This document shows positions 1 through 8,439 of a stretch of DNA of 64,000 nt, piece after piece. The notes under the pieces were generated by a model. That model saw nothing but the letters and a program-made list of their open reading frames with translations. It searched no databases and was not told the origin of the DNA. Numbering within the stretch: position 1 is the first letter of the stretch; each line of letters begins with the position of its first letter. Position numbers and translations under genes: made by a program. This DNA is from Ottowia beijingensis. Lineage in GTDB: Bacteria > Pseudomonadota > Gammaproteobacteria > Burkholderiales > Burkholderiaceae_C. The DNA lies in assembly GCF_013423955.1 (NCBI RefSeq), contig NZ_JACCKX010000001.1, positions 2,790,001 through 2,854,000 on the forward strand. The letters run 5' to 3'.

Positions 1-425
1 CGGTCTGCCCGGTCAACTGCTTCTACCGCACCGACGAGGGCGTGGTGCTGCACGACAAGGACGTGTGCATCGGCTGCGGCTACTGCAGCTACGCCTGCCC
101 GTTCGGCGCGCCGCAGTTCCCCAGCAAGGGCACCTTCGGCGTGCGCGGCAAGATGGACAAGTGCACCTTCTGCGCCGGCGGCCCCGAGAAGAACGGCAGC
201 CAGGCCGAGTTCGAGAAATACGGCCGCAACCGCCTGGCCGAGGGCAAGCTGCCCGCCTGCGCCGAGATGTGCTCGACCAAGGCCTTGCTGGCCGGCGACG
301 GCGACATGGTGGCCGACATCTTCCGCACCCGCGTGCTCAGCCGCGGCAAGGGCGCCGAGGTGTGGGGCTGGGGCACGGCCTACGGCAACCAGAAGGGCGC
401 CAAGCCCGAAGGAGCGAAATCATGA
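1..425 (+). CDS. Formate dehydrogenase iron-sulfur (beta) subunit, C-terminal part
   Basis: This gene is cut by the window edge; the reading frame begins at base 3 and ends at a TGA at 423-425. The visible part carries ferredoxin-type cysteine clusters: VCPVNC at the very start, CIGCGYC followed by ACP, CTFC, and a final CAEMC. This is the four-cluster pattern of the electron-transfer subunit that carries electrons from the molybdenum/tungsten catalytic subunit to the cytochrome b subunit. The start of the lipoprotein gene overlaps its stop by 4 bases, so translation is probably coupled. The next genes (cytochrome b subunit, fdhD) confirm a formate dehydrogenase operon. The catalytic subunit must lie upstream of the window. 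Confidence 0.93.
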   Translation, partial: VCPVNCFYRTDEGVVLHDKDVCIGCGYCSYACPFGAPQFPSKGTFGVRGKMDKCTFCAGGPEKNGSQAEFEKYGRNRLAEGKLPACAEMCSTKALLAGDGDMVADIFRTRVLSRGKGAEVWGWGTAYGNQKGAKPEGAKS

Positions 426-656
426 AAAGCCTGACCTGGACTCTGGCCGCCGTGGCCATGGTCGCGCTGGCCGCCTGCGGCGAGAAGCCGCAGGAGCAGA
501 CCGGTGCCAAGGCCGACAGCGCCGCCTTCAAGGGCACGGGCGTGGCGTCGTTCACCCAACCGGGCTGGACGGCGGGTGACGCCAACAGCTGGCAGCAGCA
601 GTTGCGCGCGCGGGCAGTACGGCCAGAACGAATACAACCGCGCGTCGTCCAGGTAA
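422..656 (+). CDS. Small formate-dehydrogenase-linked lipoprotein, apparent frameshift
   Basis: The ATG at 422 overlaps the preceding stop. The product starts MKSLTWTLAAVAMVALAACG, a lipoprotein signal with lipobox LAAC, and would be a periplasm-facing lipoprotein of about 78 residues. As written, the frame runs on into the cytochrome subunit without a stop. In the next frame, bases 612-656 give GQYGQNEYNRASSR and a TAA, a sensible C-terminus just before the next ribosome site. A two-base loss in the CG-repeat at 605-611 restores this reading. I do not know a defined function; its place between the beta and gamma subunits suggests a role in assembly or anchoring of the enzyme, which is inference. 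Confidence 0.7.
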
Positions 657-667
657 GGGGGTCGACC

Positions 668-1933
668 ATGCGACTCATCCCGTTTCTTCGAGCCGGTGCG
701 CTGGCCCTGGGCCTGATCGGCGGCGCCTGGGCGCAGTCGGCGCCCGAGGCCGCCGCCGCTGCAGAGGCCGCGGCATCTGCAGCCGTGACGGCGGCTTCGG
801 CCTCCGCTCCGGCGGCACAGCCCAGCTTCAGCCCAAGCCCCGCGGCCACCACCGCGGCACCGGCCATGGGCGGCATCCGAAGTGCCAACATCTTCGAGAT
901 CGCGCCCGGCGCCGCGTCCGACCCCGACTACGGCCAGCAGACCAATGCCGAGCGCAACCGCGTCCAGCCCGGCAACAACGCACCCATGTGGCGCGCGGTG
1001 GGCAGCGGCGTCACCGGCTACAGCAGCCTGCCGGTGTCGCAGGCGCCCGAAGCCGGCAACCTGATCCAGCCCATGGTGCAGTACCCCGGTTCGCGCTTCA
1101 CCACGGCGGGCGAAGCCTGGCGCCAGGTGCGCAACAACTGGCTGATCCCGTACGGCGGCTCGCTGGTGCTGATCGCGCTGGTCGCGCTGGCGATCCTGTA
1201 CTTCGCCAAGGGCAGCCTGGGGCAGGCCCGCAACGACGGCCCGCCGGTGATCGAACGCTTCACGCCGTTCGAGCGCTCGGCCCACTGGCTCAACGCCATC
1301 GCCTTCGTGCTGCTGGCGGTGTCCGGCATCGTCATGGCCTTCGGCAAGTTCTTCCTGCAGCCGGTGCTGGGCCTGCACCTGTTCGGCTGGCTGAGCTACC
1401 TGCTCAAGAACATCCACAACTTCGCCGGCCCGCTGTTCGCCGTGTCGCTGGTGATCGTGCTCATCACCTTCCTGAAGGACAACATCGCCAGCATCTGGGA
1501 TCTGCTGTGGCTGAAGAACGCCGGCGGCATGTTCGGCGGCAAGCAGGTGCCTTCGCACCGCTTCAACCCGGCTGAGAAAGGCATGTACTGGTGGGGCATG
1601 TTCTTCCCCGGCCTGCTCGCCGTCGTTTCGGGCCTGGTGCTGGACAAGCTCATCCCCGGCCTGGGCATTACCCGCGGCGAGATGCAGATTGCCCACATGA
1701 TCCACCTGGTGGCCACCGTCATCATGATGTCGATGGTGTTCGGCCACATCTACATGGGCACGCTGGGCGTGCGCGGTGCCTACAAGGCCATGCGCACCGG
1801 CTGGGTCGACGAGGAATGGGCCAAGGAACACCACGAGCTGTGGTACGACGACATCGTGGCCGGCAAGATTCCGGCGCAGCGTTCGGGGCAGGGTGCATCG
1901 GCCCAGCCGCCCGTGCAGACCGCCTCCGTGTGA
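668..1933 (+). CDS. Formate dehydrogenase cytochrome b556 (gamma) subunit
   Basis: The 421-residue product starts at the ATG at 668, just after an AGGTAAGGGGG ribosome site. It has a signal peptide ending near WAQ and a long Ala/Pro-rich periplasmic stretch of about 130 residues. The membrane domain follows: helices around LVLIALVALAILYF, AIAFVLLAVSGIVMAF, FAVSLVIVLITFL, GMFFPGLLAVVSGLVL and HLVATVIMMSMVFGHIY. Histidines at RSAHWLNA, NIHNF, MIHL and FGHIY are placed to bind two hemes, as in FdnI/FdoI. The subunit passes formate electrons to the quinone pool. The N-terminal extension is longer than in the E. coli proteins. The frame has no stop upstream back into the lipoprotein gene, so the ribosome site decides the start. 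Confidence 0.93.
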   Translation: MRLIPFLRAGALALGLIGGAWAQSAPEAAAAAEAAASAAVTAASASAPAAQPSFSPSPAATTAAPAMGGIRSANIFEIAPGAASDPDYGQQTNAERNRVQPGNNAPMWRAVGSGVTGYSSLPVSQAPEAGNLIQPMVQYPGSRFTTAGEAWRQVRNNWLIPYGGSLVLIALVALAILYFAKGSLGQARNDGPPVIERFTPFERSAHWLNAIAFVLLAVSGIVMAFGKFFLQPVLGLHLFGWLSYLLKNIHNFAGPLFAVSLVIVLITFLKDNIASIWDLLWLKNAGGMFGGKQVPSHRFNPAEKGMYWWGMFFPGLLAVVSGLVLDKLIPGLGITRGEMQIAHMIHLVATVIMMSMVFGHIYMGTLGVRGAYKAMRTGWVDEEWAKEHHELWYDDIVAGKIPAQRSGQGASAQPPVQTASV

Positions 1934-1947
1934 AAGAGATCGGCACC

Positions 1948-2376
1948 ATGAAGAAACACCTGTTGATGATCGCCGCGCTGGCACTGTGCGGCGCAGCCAG
2001 CGCCAAGCTGCCACCGCTCAGCGCCGAGGCCAAGGCCAAGGCCGACGAGGCCGCTGCGCGCACCGCGTGGCAGGGCAAGGTCGATGCCTACAAGCTGTGC
2101 CAGGCGCAGGACCGCGTCGCCGCGCGCTACCGCGCCAGCGTGCCCGCGGGGCGCCCGGCGCCGGGCGAGGTGGTGGGCACGCCCGCGTGCACCGATCCGG
2201 GCCCGTTCGTCTACACGCCGCCGCAGGCCAAGCCGATCGAGCAGGCGGGCGCGCATTCGCCCGCCGCCACCGCCGCCACGCCGCCGGTGACCACGCCGCA
2301 GACCCAGGCCGAGGTGAAGACCCAGGCGGCACCTGCCACCGCGCCCGCCAGCGCCGCGTCGGCTGCCAAGCCCTGA
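1948..2376 (+). CDS. Small secreted protein of the formate dehydrogenase operon
   Basis: This 142-residue product begins 14 bases after the cytochrome subunit stop. It has a clear signal peptide (MKKHLLMIAALALCGAASA), then a charged stretch, two cysteines (KLCQAQ and TPACTD), and a low-complexity tail rich in Ala, Pro and Thr from about residue 95. The two cysteines could form a disulfide in the periplasm. I do not recognise a named domain. The tight spacing puts it in the formate dehydrogenase transcript, so an accessory role in the periplasm is plausible but unproven. The tail has no obvious membrane segment. Confidence 0.75.
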   Translation: MKKHLLMIAALALCGAASAKLPPLSAEAKAKADEAAARTAWQGKVDAYKLCQAQDRVAARYRASVPAGRPAPGEVVGTPACTDPGPFVYTPPQAKPIEQAGAHSPAATAATPPVTTPQTQAEVKTQAAPATAPASAASAAKP

Positions 2377-2457
2377 TTGGTCGCGCGGCTCCGCGCACTC
2401 GCTACACTGACCCAGGCCACCCGGGCTGCCCGGCGTGGCCTGTTTCGCTTCTGAACG

Positions 2458-3321
2458 ATGAACCCTGATCGACCGGAATTCCCCCAGCCGCACCTGACCC
2501 AGGCCAGCGCCCCGCTGACCGAGCGCGTTCTGGCCATCGACGAGCATGGTCAGGCCGCCGAGGTGTCGATTCCGGCCGAGCGCGCGCTGACGGTGTACGT
2601 CGACAAGCGCGAACTGGTCACGCTGATGACGCTGGGCGCGCACCCCGAATGGCTGGTGCTGGGCTACCTGCGCAACCAGCGCCTGATCGGCGCGCTGGCC
2701 GAGGTCGAGTCGATCACGGTGGATTGGGAAGTCGGCGCTGCCTCCGTGAAGACGCGCCACGGCATCGATCGCATCGAGGAGCGCACGGCGCAGCGCGTGG
2801 TCACCACCGGCTGCGGGCAGGGCAGCGTGTTCGGCGACCTGATGGCCGACCTGGACAGCATCCACCTGGGCGACGCCACGCTGACGCAGGCGCAGCTCTA
2901 CGGCCTGCTCAACGCCATCCGCCTGCAGGAGAGCACGTACAAGTCCGCCGGCTCGGTGCACGGCTGCGCGCTGTTCGCGGGCGAGCGCATGCTGATCTTC
3001 GTCGAGGACGTGGGCCGCCACAACGCCATCGACACCATCGCCGGCTGGATGTGGCTGCAAGGCGCCGCCACGCAGCGCGGCAGCGACAAGGTGTTCTACA
3101 CCACCGGCCGCCTGACCAGCGAGATGGTCATCAAGTCGGCGCAGATGGGCGTGCCCATCGTCGTCTCGCGCAGCGGCATCACGCAAATGGGGCTGCACGT
3201 GGCCAAGCGCCTGGGGCTGTGCGCCATCGGGCGGGCGATGAACAAGCGCTTCATCTGCTACAGCGCGCCCGAGCGGCTGCAATGGCAGCCGGAGCTGGCG
3301 GCGCCATCGTCTCAAAATTGA
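2458..3321 (+). CDS. fdhD: Formate dehydrogenase accessory sulfurtransferase FdhD
   Basis: The 287-residue product matches FdhD, which transfers sulfur from the cysteine desulfurase IscS to the molybdenum cofactor of formate dehydrogenase. Recognisable blocks are TVYVDKREL, the loop TTGCGQGSVFGDL carrying the reactive cysteine, SVHGCALF, and EDVGRHNAIDTIAGW. E. coli FdhD, as I recall, has two cysteines (CxxC) in this loop; here the sequence reads CGQG, so only the first is present. That single-cysteine form may be normal in this lineage. A TACACT hexamer at 2403-2408, about 50 bases upstream, is a possible -10 box. It sits 81 bases after the small secreted protein and completes the formate dehydrogenase locus. 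Confidence 0.95.
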   Translation: MNPDRPEFPQPHLTQASAPLTERVLAIDEHGQAAEVSIPAERALTVYVDKRELVTLMTLGAHPEWLVLGYLRNQRLIGALAEVESITVDWEVGAASVKTRHGIDRIEERTAQRVVTTGCGQGSVFGDLMADLDSIHLGDATLTQAQLYGLLNAIRLQESTYKSAGSVHGCALFAGERMLIFVEDVGRHNAIDTIAGWMWLQGAATQRGSDKVFYTTGRLTSEMVIKSAQMGVPIVVSRSGITQMGLHVAKRLGLCAIGRAMNKRFICYSAPERLQWQPELAAPSSQN

Positions 3322-3400
3322 TAGTTGGTTGCGCTCGCCAATGCTTGTTTTCAAATGATTTCGTTCTGAAATCATTGATGGACGGGCGCAGGCAGCTATC
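3320..3400. repeat. Dispersed element, long inverted-repeat form
   Basis: An 81-base palindromic element fills most of the fdhD/permease gap. It opens GATAGTTGGTTGCGC and closes GCGCAGGCAGCTATC. Near its centre TCAAATGATTTC pairs with GAAATCATTGA. It belongs to the (A/G)ATAGCTGCTTGCGC family seen throughout this window and could fold into a long hairpin in RNA. Confidence 0.8.
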
Positions 3401-3456
3401 AAAAAGAAGTCTTCGCCCCCGTCACGCCCCGCGCCCGCATGCGCTAAGGTTGCCCC

Positions 3457-5979
3457 ATGAACACCTCCTTCTGGTCCCTCGGCTGGCGCACGCTGTGGCG
3501 CGACCTGCGCGCGGGCGAACTGCGGCTGCTGATGGTGGCCGTGACCCTGGCCGTGGCGGCGCTGACCAGCGTGGGCTTTTTCTCCGACCGGCTGCAGGGC
3601 GGCCTGCAGCGCGACGCACGCCAGCTGCTGGGCGGCGACGCCGTGGTGGTCAGCGACAACCCGCCCGCCGCCGCCTGGACGCAGCGCGCCGAGCAGCTCG
3701 GCCTGCGGCATGCGCTGAACCTGACCTTTCCCACCATGGGCCGCGCGCCCGACGCGCAGGGCGGCGCCACGCGGCTGGTGGCGCTGAAGGCGGTCGATGC
3801 CGGCTACCCGCTGCGGGGCCAGATGCGCCTCGCGCGCAGCCCCACGGACCGCACCGGCGAGCCCACGCCAGACATCCCGGCGCGCGGCACCGCCTGGGTC
3901 GATGCGGCGCTGCTGGAGGCGCTGGGCTTGGCGCTGGGCGACACGCTGCTGCTGGGCGACGGCAGCTTCCGCATCGCGCAGTTGATCGCGCAGGAGCCCG
4001 ACCGCGGCTCCGGCTTCATGACCTTCGCGCCGCGCGTGATGCTGCACGCCGCCGACCTGCCGGCCACCGGGCTGGTGCAGCCGGCCAGCCGCATCACCTA
4101 CCGCCTCGCCGTGGCCGGCGATGAGCCAGCCGTGCGTCAGTTCATCACCTGGGCCGAGGCCGAGTTGAAGAACCCCGAGGTGCACGGCGTGCGGCTCGAG
4201 TCGCTCGACAGCGGCCGGCCCGAGATGATGCGCACGCTGGACCGGGCCGAGAAGTTCCTCAACCTCGTCGCGCTGCTGGCGGCGCTGCTGGCCGCCGTGG
4301 CGGTGGCGCTGGCCGCGCGCGGCTTCGCGTCGCGCCGGCTCGACGACTGCGCCATGCTGCGCGTGCTGGGCCTGCCGCAGCGCGCCATTGCGGGCGCGTA
4401 TGCGGTCGAATTCGTGCTGGTCGGCCTGGCCGCCAGCGTGGCGGGCGTGCTGATCGGGTTTGCCGTGCACCACGTGTTCGTGGCGCTGCTGGCGGGGCTG
4501 GTCGAAACCGCGCTGCCGGCGCCCAGCGCCTGGCCGGTGCTGTTCGGGCTGGGCATCGGCCTGACGCTGCTCATCGCCTTCGGCCTGCCGCCCGTGCTGC
4601 AGCTGGCGCAGGTGCCGCCGCTGCGCGTGATCCGGCGCGACGTGGGCGCGCTGCGGCCGGCCTCGCTGGCGGTGCTGGCGCTGGGCGTGGCGGGCTTCGC
4701 GGCGCTGCTGGTGGCCGTCAGCGCCGATGTCACGCTGGGGCTGATCGCCGTCGGCGGCTTTGCCGGTGCCGTGGCCGTGTTTGCGCTGCTGTCGTGGGGC
4801 GCGGTGCGGCTGCTGCGGGCCGTGGTCAACGAACAGACGGCGCCGCGCTGGCTGGTGCTGGCCACGCGGCAGATCTCGGCGCGGCCCGCTTACGCCGTGG
4901 TGCAGGTCAGCAGCCTGGCCGTGGGCCTGCTGGCGCTGGTGCTGCTGGTGCTGCTGCGCACCGACCTGATCGCCAGCTGGCGCGCCGCCACGCCGGCCGA
5001 TGCGCCCAACCGCTTCGTCATCAACGTGATGCCCGACCAGGGCGAGGCCTTCCGTGCCACGCTCAAGGATGCGGGAGTGGCCAAGATGGACTGGTACCCG
5101 ATGTTCCGCGGCCGCCTGGTGGCCATCAACGGCCAACCCATCAACCCGGACGACTTCACCGAGGAGCGCGCGCAGCGGCTGGTGGATCGTGAGTTCAACC
5201 TGTCGCACGCGGCCGATAAGCCGCCGCACAACGAGATCGCCGCCGGCCAGTGGCGCGCGGGCGAGGCGGGCGCCATCAGCGTCGAGACCGGCCTGGCCGA
5301 GACGCTGGGCCTGAAGCTGGGCGACACGATGACCTTCGACATCGCCGGCACGCCCACGGAGGGCCGGGTCACCTCGCTGCGCAAGGTCGACTGGGCCTCG
5401 ATGCACGTCAACTTCTTCGTCATGTTCCCGCTGGCCGAGATGCCTGAGATGCCGATCACCTACATTGCCGCCTACCGCGCCCCCGACCAACCGGGCTTTG
5501 ACAACGCCCTGGTGCGGCAGTTTCCGAACATCACCAACGTCGACATGAGCAGCACCATCGCGCAGGTGCAGCGCGTGCTGGACCAGGTGATCCGCGCGGT
5601 CGAATTCCTGTTCGGCTTCACGCTGGTGGCGGGGCTGATCGTGCTGTTTGCGGCCGTCAGCGCCACGCGCGAAGAGCGCGCGCGCGAGTTCGCCATCATG
5701 CGCGCCATGGGCGCCGGCAGCCGCCTGCTGGGCAGCGTGCAGCGCGCCGAGCTGGCCGGCGTGGGCCTGCTGGCCGGTTTTCTGGCCAGCGTGGTGGCCA
5801 TCGGCGTGGGCTGGGCGATGGCGCGCTATGCCTTCGAGTTCAGCTGGACGGCGTCGCCCTGGGTGCCGCTGGCGGGCAGCGTTGTGGGCGCCGTGCTGGC
5901 GCTGATCGCCGGCTGGTGGGGCCTGCGCGAGGTGCTGCGGCGGCCGGTGGTGGAGACGCTGCGGCGCGCAGCAGAGTGA
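3457..5979 (+). CDS. FtsX/YbbP-type ABC transporter permease, no ATPase neighbour
   Basis: The 840-residue product has a helix at residues 24-45, a large periplasmic MacB-type domain, a three-helix FtsX block near 265-400, further helices near 400-500, a second periplasmic domain, and a final FtsX block near 710-830. This is the layout of YbbP-like permeases, which work with a LolD/YbbA-type ATPase in mechanotransmission or lipid/lipoprotein handling rather than classical transport. No ATPase gene lies on either side, so the partner is encoded elsewhere or is shared. The ATG at 3457 is preceded by AAGGT at a good distance. The frame is intact over 2.5 kb, which stands out in a window with many frameshifts. 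Confidence 0.85.
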   Translation: MNTSFWSLGWRTLWRDLRAGELRLLMVAVTLAVAALTSVGFFSDRLQGGLQRDARQLLGGDAVVVSDNPPAAAWTQRAEQLGLRHALNLTFPTMGRAPDAQGGATRLVALKAVDAGYPLRGQMRLARSPTDRTGEPTPDIPARGTAWVDAALLEALGLALGDTLLLGDGSFRIAQLIAQEPDRGSGFMTFAPRVMLHAADLPATGLVQPASRITYRLAVAGDEPAVRQFITWAEAELKNPEVHGVRLESLDSGRPEMMRTLDRAEKFLNLVALLAALLAAVAVALAARGFASRRLDDCAMLRVLGLPQRAIAGAYAVEFVLVGLAASVAGVLIGFAVHHVFVALLAGLVETALPAPSAWPVLFGLGIGLTLLIAFGLPPVLQLAQVPPLRVIRRDVGALRPASLAVLALGVAGFAALLVAVSADVTLGLIAVGGFAGAVAVFALLSWGAVRLLRAVVNEQTAPRWLVLATRQISARPAYAVVQVSSLAVGLLALVLLVLLRTDLIASWRAATPADAPNRFVINVMPDQGEAFRATLKDAGVAKMDWYPMFRGRLVAINGQPINPDDFTEERAQRLVDREFNLSHAADKPPHNEIAAGQWRAGEAGAISVETGLAETLGLKLGDTMTFDIAGTPTEGRVTSLRKVDWASMHVNFFVMFPLAEMPEMPITYIAAYRAPDQPGFDNALVRQFPNITNVDMSSTIAQVQRVLDQVIRAVEFLFGFTLVAGLIVLFAAVSATREERAREFAIMRAMGAGSRLLGSVQRAELAGVGLLAGFLASVVAIGVGWAMARYAFEFSWTASPWVPLAGSVVGAVLALIAGWWGLREVLRRPVVETLRRAAE

Positions 5980-5994
5980 AGATTGCTATGTATT

Positions 5995-6040
5995 GAATAG
6001 CTGCTGGCGCTTGATGGACAAGGGCTGAGGGCCGAAATCA
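5995..6040 (+). repeat. Dispersed element, short form
   Basis: GAATAGCTGCTGGCGCTTG followed by GATGGACAAGGGCTGAGGGC and GAAATC, just downstream of the permease stop. It is a diverged copy of the window-wide family. Confidence 0.7.
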
Positions 6041-6161
6041 CTCCAAATCGGGGGCGGCGAGCAGGGCCGTGTCATGAAGGGTTACATCATCGCCACCCCG
6101 GCTTCAACGCGCTGTCATGTGCGGTGGTCAGCATCCGGCTTTTATCCCAGCCCCGCGCGCC

Positions 6162-8294
6162 ATGCCCCACGCTCATTCCTTTCTTGCCCGTCGCCCCTTC
6201 ATGCTCTCGCTGCTCGTCGCCACCGCGCTGACCGCGTGCGGCGGCAGCGATGACGACACCCCGGCGCCCGCCGCGCAGAACGCCACCGCGCAACTGGCGC
6301 TGCTGAGCACCACCGACCTGCACTACTACGCGCGCAGCTACAACTACTACGCCGGCCGCGAAGACCCGTCCGTGGGCCTGGAGCGCACCGCCACGCTGAT
6401 CCGCCAGGCGCGCGCCGAATTTCCGAACAACCTGCTGGTGGACAACGGTGACACCATCCAGGGCTCGGTGCTGGGCACCTACGAGGCGCAGGTCGCGCCC
6501 ATCCCGCCCACGCAGCAGCTGACCATGTACCAGGCCATGGGCGTGCTGAAGTACGACGCCGGCGTGCTGGGCAACCACGAATTCAACTTCGGCCTGCCTT
6601 ACCTGAGCCAGATTCTGGGCGGTGGCCTGGAGGTCGACGGTGTCGATCCGAAGATCGGCAGCAAGGACAAGGGCCCGGGCTTCCCAGTCGTCACGGCCAA
6701 CGTCACCAGCCTGAAGACCGGCAAGCCGCTGGTCGACCCCTACGTCATCCTGGAGCGCAATCTGACCGCGACCCAGGAAGACGGCAAGACCGTCACGTTG
6801 CCGATCAGGATCGGCGTCATCGGCATCACCACCCCCGGCATCCTGAACTGGGACAAGGACAAGCTCGACGGCAAGGTCAGCACCCAGGACGGCCGCGACA
6901 CCGCCGCCAAATACGTGCCCGAGGTGCGCGCCAAGGGGGCCGATCTGGTGTTCGTGCTGCTGCACGGCGGCATGAACGCCAATGGCTATGTCCCGCTGAT
7001 GGAAAACCCCGGCCACTACATCACCAAGGACGTGCCGGGCATCGACGGCATCGTGATGGGCCATGAGCACGGCGTGTTCCCCGACCGCGGCGCCAACCCG
7101 GCCTACCGCTTCGACGGCGCCGACAACGCCAGGGGCACCGTCAACGGCGTGCCCGCCGTCATGCCCAGCTCGTGGGGCAAGGCGCTGGGTGTCATCAACT
7201 ACGCGCTCAAGTGGGACGGCGCGGCGAAGAAGTGGTCGCCCGACACCGCCAGGACCGACGTGCAGGTGCGCAGCATCCAGACCGGCAGCAACCCCAACAC
7301 CTACGTCGCGCCCGACGCCGCCGTGGCCGCCGCGGTTCAGCCGCTGCACGACAAGACCCGCGCCTACGTCGCCTCGCCCATTGGTACCAGCGATTTCCGC
7401 CTCAGCTCCATGTTTGCCGACGTGGGCGACGTCGGCGCGCTGCAGATCGTCAACCAGGCGCAGCAGGACTACGTGGCCCGCTACGTGAAGGCCAGCCTGC
7501 CGCAGTACGCGCACCTGCCGGTGCTGTCGGTCACCGCGCCGTTCAAGGCCGGCTACGCCAGTGCCACCGACTACACCGACGTCAAGGCCGGCACCATGAC
7601 CGTGGCCGCCGCCGCCGACCTGTACCTGTACGACAACAACACCATCCACGCCGTCAAGGTGACGGGCGCGCAGATCAAACTGTGGCTGGAGAACGCGGCC
7701 CACCGCTTCAACCGCATCGACCCCACCAGCACCGCCGACCAGTGGCTCATCAACGACAGCAAGACCGGCGTGCAGCCCGGCTCGGCCTTCCCCGGCTACA
7801 ACTACGACGTGTTCACCTCGCCCGACATCGGCTACGAGATCGACGTGACGCAGCCCACGTACAACGTCAACAACCCCGGCCAGGGCGGCGAACGCATCAA
7901 GAACCTGACCTACCAGGGCCAGCCCATGGACCCGGCGCAGGAATTCATCGTCGCCACCAACAACTACCGCGCCAACAGCAGCGCGCGCTACATCCTGGGC
8001 ACGGGCCAAAGCTTCGACATCATCTGGGCCGCGCCCGACGCCAACCGCGAGGTGGTGCTGAACTACGTCAAGGCGCGGCAGAACATCACCCGCGCCGCCA
8101 ACGGCGCCACCAGCAGCTGGCGCTTTGCCAGGGTGGCCACGGCGGGCAAGGTGCTGTTCAAGTCCGGCAAGGACGAACTCGGCGTGGCGCAGGCGGCGGG
8201 CCTGGCCAACGTCAGCGTCGACAGGGCCGACGACACCGGCGTCAACAACGGCACCGGCACCTACACGGTGTACCGCATCGACCTGGGCCAGTGA
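6162..8294 (+). CDS. cpdB: CpdB-like 2',3'-cyclic phosphodiesterase/3'-nucleotidase lipoprotein
   Basis: From the ATG at 6162 the 710-residue product has a lipoprotein signal with lipobox LTAC (Cys26). A calcineurin-type phosphoesterase domain follows, with DLH (residues 52-54), GDTIQGS, GNHEF, LLHGG and GHEHG supplying the two-metal site. The C-terminal half carries the 5'-nucleotidase substrate domain; YNYDVFTSP and ATNNYRA resemble CpdB more than UshA. The expected role is to degrade 2',3'-cyclic nucleotides and 3'-nucleotides in the periplasm so that the nucleoside and phosphate can be taken up. An earlier in-frame ATG at 6117 would put 15 residues before the signal and is less likely. 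No strong ribosome site is visible. Confidence 0.88.
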   Translation: MPHAHSFLARRPFMLSLLVATALTACGGSDDDTPAPAAQNATAQLALLSTTDLHYYARSYNYYAGREDPSVGLERTATLIRQARAEFPNNLLVDNGDTIQGSVLGTYEAQVAPIPPTQQLTMYQAMGVLKYDAGVLGNHEFNFGLPYLSQILGGGLEVDGVDPKIGSKDKGPGFPVVTANVTSLKTGKPLVDPYVILERNLTATQEDGKTVTLPIRIGVIGITTPGILNWDKDKLDGKVSTQDGRDTAAKYVPEVRAKGADLVFVLLHGGMNANGYVPLMENPGHYITKDVPGIDGIVMGHEHGVFPDRGANPAYRFDGADNARGTVNGVPAVMPSSWGKALGVINYALKWDGAAKKWSPDTARTDVQVRSIQTGSNPNTYVAPDAAVAAAVQPLHDKTRAYVASPIGTSDFRLSSMFADVGDVGALQIVNQAQQDYVARYVKASLPQYAHLPVLSVTAPFKAGYASATDYTDVKAGTMTVAAAADLYLYDNNTIHAVKVTGAQIKLWLENAAHRFNRIDPTSTADQWLINDSKTGVQPGSAFPGYNYDVFTSPDIGYEIDVTQPTYNVNNPGQGGERIKNLTYQGQPMDPAQEFIVATNNYRANSSARYILGTGQSFDIIWAAPDANREVVLNYVKARQNITRAANGATSSWRFARVATAGKVLFKSGKDELGVAQAAGLANVSVDRADDTGVNNGTGTYTVYRIDLGQ

Positions 8295-8439
8295 GCGTGG
8301 CCGATGAGTGGCCCGCGCGTGGCGCGGCGGCCACCAGCGTGCACCAGCTTGGTGAATTAGAGTCGGCGCTCTGTAGGCGAAGGCCGATAGTCAGGGTTAA
8401 TGCCTAAGTCTTTCGGCTTGCATGTGGTCCACTGCTGCC

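Noticed and set aside
65..1933. A single 622-residue protein joining the lipoprotein and the cytochrome subunit
   Set aside because: A ribosome site and signal peptide at 668, and a natural C-terminus at 656 in the next frame, show two genes joined only by a probable two-base loss.
380..2014. A 544-codon open frame on the minus strand
   Set aside because: Antisense shadow of the formate dehydrogenase genes with no domain and biased composition.
1780..5490. A 1236-codon open frame on the minus strand
   Set aside because: It lies opposite the cytochrome subunit, secreted protein, fdhD and the permease, which all show clear families. Its translation is His/Gln/Arg-rich low-complexity sequence typical of antisense frames in GC-rich DNA.
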